Source: JAHHUH01 sp045123075 (lineage in GTDB: Bacteria; Bacillota; Negativicutes; Acidaminococcales; Acidaminococcaceae). Taken from it: 14,060 nt of DNA. The position numbers and the translations under genes are program-made. The stretch lies in assembly GCA_045123075.1 (NCBI GenBank), contig JBGVIJ010000039.1, positions 1 through 14,060 of the forward strand. The letters run 5' to 3'. The notes under the pieces are model-generated. The model saw only the letters and a list, made by a program, of their open reading frames with translations, had not been told where the DNA came from and made no database searches. Positions 12,152-14,060 of this stretch are shown here, one piece after another (position 1 is the first letter of the stretch; the number at the start of each line of letters is the position of its first letter).

Positions 12152-12228
12152 TGGTGATCCCGGCCAGAATCGAACTGGCGACCTACTGCTTAGGAGGCAG
12201 TTGCTCTATCCTACTGAGCTACGGAACC
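12152..12228 (-). tRNA. tRNA-Arg (anticodon CCU)
   Basis: The minus strand folds as a full cloverleaf: acceptor GGTTCCG with CGGGATC (two G-U wobbles), D arm GCTC...GAGC, anticodon stem ACTGC/GCAGT with loop CTCCTAA (anticodon CCT at 12192-12194, reading AGG), T arm GCCAG-TTCGATT-CTGGC, and an encoded CCA at 12152-12154. It starts 18 bases after the stop of the 101-aa gene and may be part of that transcript. Such tRNA genes are common integration sites; its 3' end faces the AT-rich segment at 9650-12100. Confidence 0.96.
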
Positions 12229-12246
12229 GCATATTAAGTTTATCAA

Positions 12247-12552
12247 TTAAAGAGTTTCTGCCAAACCAGCAGGCATGCTCCATTCAACGCGAACCAAGGT
12301 ATTAACCCACAGACGAGTCATGCAGGTTTTGAAGTTTTCCAAGCTGGAAAGAGGATCCAAGGTTACTTCCACGAAGGTTCTGATATCATCGCCATCGGGA
12401 ACTTCCAAGGTCAACGGTTTAGCCAAGAAGTCTTCTACCAATTTTTTCGCTTTTTCGGAAGCAATGGTTACTTCTGCAGTTTTGGTTGCTTCGTCATAAG
12501 TTACATAGCCATAGTTGCAGTTGTAATTCAGGGTAACAGCATATTTTTCCAT
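12247..12552 (-). CDS. Conserved-looking 101-aa protein, unknown function
   Basis: Reads MEKYAVTLNYNCNYGYVTYD then EATKTAEVTIASEKAKKLVE and onwards. It has no signal peptide or membrane segment. The first half is mainly beta (YAVTLNYN, YGYVTYD, TAEVTIAS), then a helix (EKAKKLVEDFLA), then more strands (LTLEVP, RTFVEVTLDP) and a helix around LENFKTCMTRLWVNTL. One Cys in each half has no motif context. I do not recognise the family. AGGAGGG lies 6-7 bases before ATG and a strong promoter lies in the gap after ppk, so it is transcribed separately from ppk, and probably together with the tRNA. Confidence 0.75.
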   Translation of the reverse strand: MEKYAVTLNYNCNYGYVTYDEATKTAEVTIASEKAKKLVEDFLAKPLTLEVPDGDDIRTFVEVTLDPLSSLENFKTCMTRLWVNTLVRVEWSMPAGLAETL

Positions 12553-12577
12553 AATAAACCCTCCTAAAGCAACTTTT

Positions 12578-12606
12578 ATTATAACAAGTTCATTTACTTA
12601 GGGCAA
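12578..12606 (-). promoter_or_regulatory. Promoter of the 101-aa gene (and perhaps tRNA-Arg)
   Basis: Minus strand TTGCCC (12601-12606), 17-base spacer, TATAAT (12578-12583), followed by the SD AGGAGGG and ATG at 12552. It sits directly after the ppk stop codon. Confidence 0.75.
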
Positions 12607-12613
12607 TAAATAT

Positions 12614-14060
12614 TTACCTACGGCTGTGCATAGGTTGCAAACGTGCTTGCATGGGAATCTTATCCGCAGTTGCAGCTATTTGCGCCATTTCGTACAAAGT
12701 GCTTTGCGCACTAACAACTTCTGCTTTATTACGCACCCTGCGATACGCACCGTTAGATTGCATCATATGTGCACCCACATTATCACGCAGATACAAATCA
12801 AGCAAACCTTTCACGCGAGCGATATGCTCTTCACTTTCTACAGGGAAGAACAGTTCCACGCGGTCATTCAAATTACGTGGCATCCAGTCCGCACTGGAAA
12901 GGTACAACTGCTCGTCGCCACCATTGGCGAACCAGAAGATTCTACTGTGTTCCAACTGACGACCTACAATACTACGCACCGTAATATTCTCGCTAACACC
13001 TTCGATGCCGGTACGCAATCCACAAATACCACGAACGATAAGTTCAATTTGCACGCCTTTAGCAGAAGCTTCGTACAATTTTTGAATAACAGGATAATCT
13101 ATCAAGCTGTTCATCTTGGCTATGATATGCCCACCCTTGCCTGCTTCCGCCAACGCAATTTCATTATCAATAAGCGCGTAGATTTTTTCACGCAGACCAA
13201 GGGGTGCCATAACAAGCTTGTTCCACAAAGGCGGTTCAGAATAACCGGAAAGCAAGTTAAAGAATGCAGAAGCATCGCTGCCAAATTGGTCATTAGCAGT
13301 AAAAAGTCCTAAGTCCGTATAAAGCTTAGCAGTATTATCGTTGTAGTTACCTGTACCAAGATGCAAGTAACGCTTAATACCATTTGCTTCCTTACGTACT
13401 ACAAGTACAATCTTAGCGTGAGTTTTTAAACCTACTAAACCGTAGATTACATGGCAGCCCGCCTGTTCCAAACGTCTTGCCCAAATAATATTGTTCTCTT
13501 CATCAAAGCGCGCTTTCAGTTCCACAAGAACTGTTACTTGCTTGCCATTTTCTGCCGCTTTCGCCAAAGCTGCTACGATGGGAGAGTTACCGCTCACACG
13601 ATACAAAGTCTGCTTAATCGCCAAAACCTTCGGGTCGTTGGCAGCATCGTTTACTAATTTTACTACGGGGTCAAAACTTTCATAGGGATGATGCAAAAGA
13701 ATATCTCTTTTACGGATTGCTTCAAACAAATCCTCATCCTCAGAAAGTTCCGCAGGCTGTTGAGGTTTGAAAGGTTCATAGAGCCAAGGCCACATTCCAG
13801 GCAAACCGGTAAATTTAAAGAAGCAGGTTGCATCTAAAGGTGCATTACTTTCGTAAACTTCCATGGAGCTTACGTCCAAGTTTTCTTCCAAAAACTTTTT
13901 AATACGGTTGTTATTCGTCCTATAAATTTCCAAACGTACAGGTGCGCCACGCTTACGTTTGCGCAGAGATTTTTCTACTTCTTTCATCAAATCATCAATG
14001 TCGTCTTCTTCTACGTCCAAATCAGAGTCACGAGTTACCCTAAAAGGAACCATATCTAAA
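12614..14060 (-). CDS. ppk1: Polyphosphate kinase Ppk1, C-terminal part (cut by window edge)
   Basis: The frame is open to the right edge (LD before MVPFRVTRDSD), so the 5' part, probably about 200 codons with the N and most of the middle H domain, lies outside. The enzyme reversibly transfers the ATP gamma-phosphate to inorganic polyphosphate. Visible hallmarks counted from the M at 14053: FRVTRDSDLDVEEDD (4-18), RDILLHHPYESFDPV (116-130), IKQTLYRVSGNSPIV (146-160), GLKTHAK with the phosphorylated-His equivalent H212 (E. coli His435), YLHLGTGNYND (229-239), and QLEHSRIFWF with H369 (E. coli His592). The end (DRVELFFPVES, LRDNVGAHMM) is the usual C-terminal domain. It is not in operon with the following gene, which has its own promoter. 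All key residues are intact. Confidence 0.95.
   Translation of the reverse strand, partial: LDMVPFRVTRDSDLDVEEDDIDDLMKEVEKSLRKRKRGAPVRLEIYRTNNNRIKKFLEENLDVSSMEVYESNAPLDATCFFKFTGLPGMWPWLYEPFKPQQPAELSEDEDLFEAIRKRDILLHHPYESFDPVVKLVNDAANDPKVLAIKQTLYRVSGNSPIVAALAKAAENGKQVTVLVELKARFDEENNIIWARRLEQAGCHVIYGLVGLKTHAKIVLVVRKEANGIKRYLHLGTGNYNDNTAKLYTDLGLFTANDQFGSDASAFFNLLSGYSEPPLWNKLVMAPLGLREKIYALIDNEIALAEAGKGGHIIAKMNSLIDYPVIQKLYEASAKGVQIELIVRGICGLRTGIEGVSENITVRSIVGRQLEHSRIFWFANGGDEQLYLSSADWMPRNLNDRVELFFPVESEEHIARVKGLLDLYLRDNVGAHMMQSNGAYRRVRNKAEVVSAQSTLYEMAQIAATADKIPMQARLQPMHSRR

Noticed and set aside
12626..13312. Open frame of 228 codons on the plus strand opposite ppk1
   Set aside because: Antisense to a strongly conserved gene; no ribosome site and no recognisable motif.

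Overview
The window looks like chromosomal DNA of a diderm Firmicute of the Negativicutes; Phascolarctobacterium/Acidaminococcaceae is a guess. It combines outer-membrane genes (autotransporter, TonB-dependent receptor, OmpH/Skp chaperone) with strong purine-rich AGGAGG-type ribosome sites, an AT-rich base composition and a tRNA with an encoded CCA. Every supported gene lies on the minus strand, so the text runs right to left.

Right end (14060-12100): the catalytic C-terminal two-thirds of polyphosphate kinase Ppk1 (cut by the window edge), a 101-aa protein of unknown function with its own good promoter, tRNA-Arg(CCU), and a strong terminator. Middle (about 12100-9650): a visibly more AT-rich segment beside the tRNA 3' end. 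It holds a two-gene operon of an ABC/OLD-type ATPase and a small Toprim-like protein (a likely anti-phage system, family unassigned), its terminator, and a decayed gene remnant with its own terminator.

Left two-thirds (9600-1): a palindrome-rich promoter region and a compact cobalamin riboswitch (about 9354-9480) head a transcript that encodes a 45-aa small protein, then a 1777-aa three-unit autotransporter, a YbjN-like cytosolic protein and a BtuB-like TonB-dependent receptor. The riboswitch points to vitamin B12 control and suggests that the receptor imports corrinoids and that the autotransporter is a surface protein of the same regulon. After a hairpin terminator follow an OmpH/Skp-like periplasmic chaperone, an XRE-type HTH gene split by a one-base frameshift, and a small secreted helical protein that overlaps it.

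The most interesting points are the B12 riboswitch in front of a giant autotransporter plus receptor, the likely SD-sequestering switch on the small ORF, the triplicated passenger with Asp/Gly/Asn linkers, the frameshifted HTH gene with a prfB-like sequence at the break, and the ATPase/Toprim-like pair beside tRNA-Arg.
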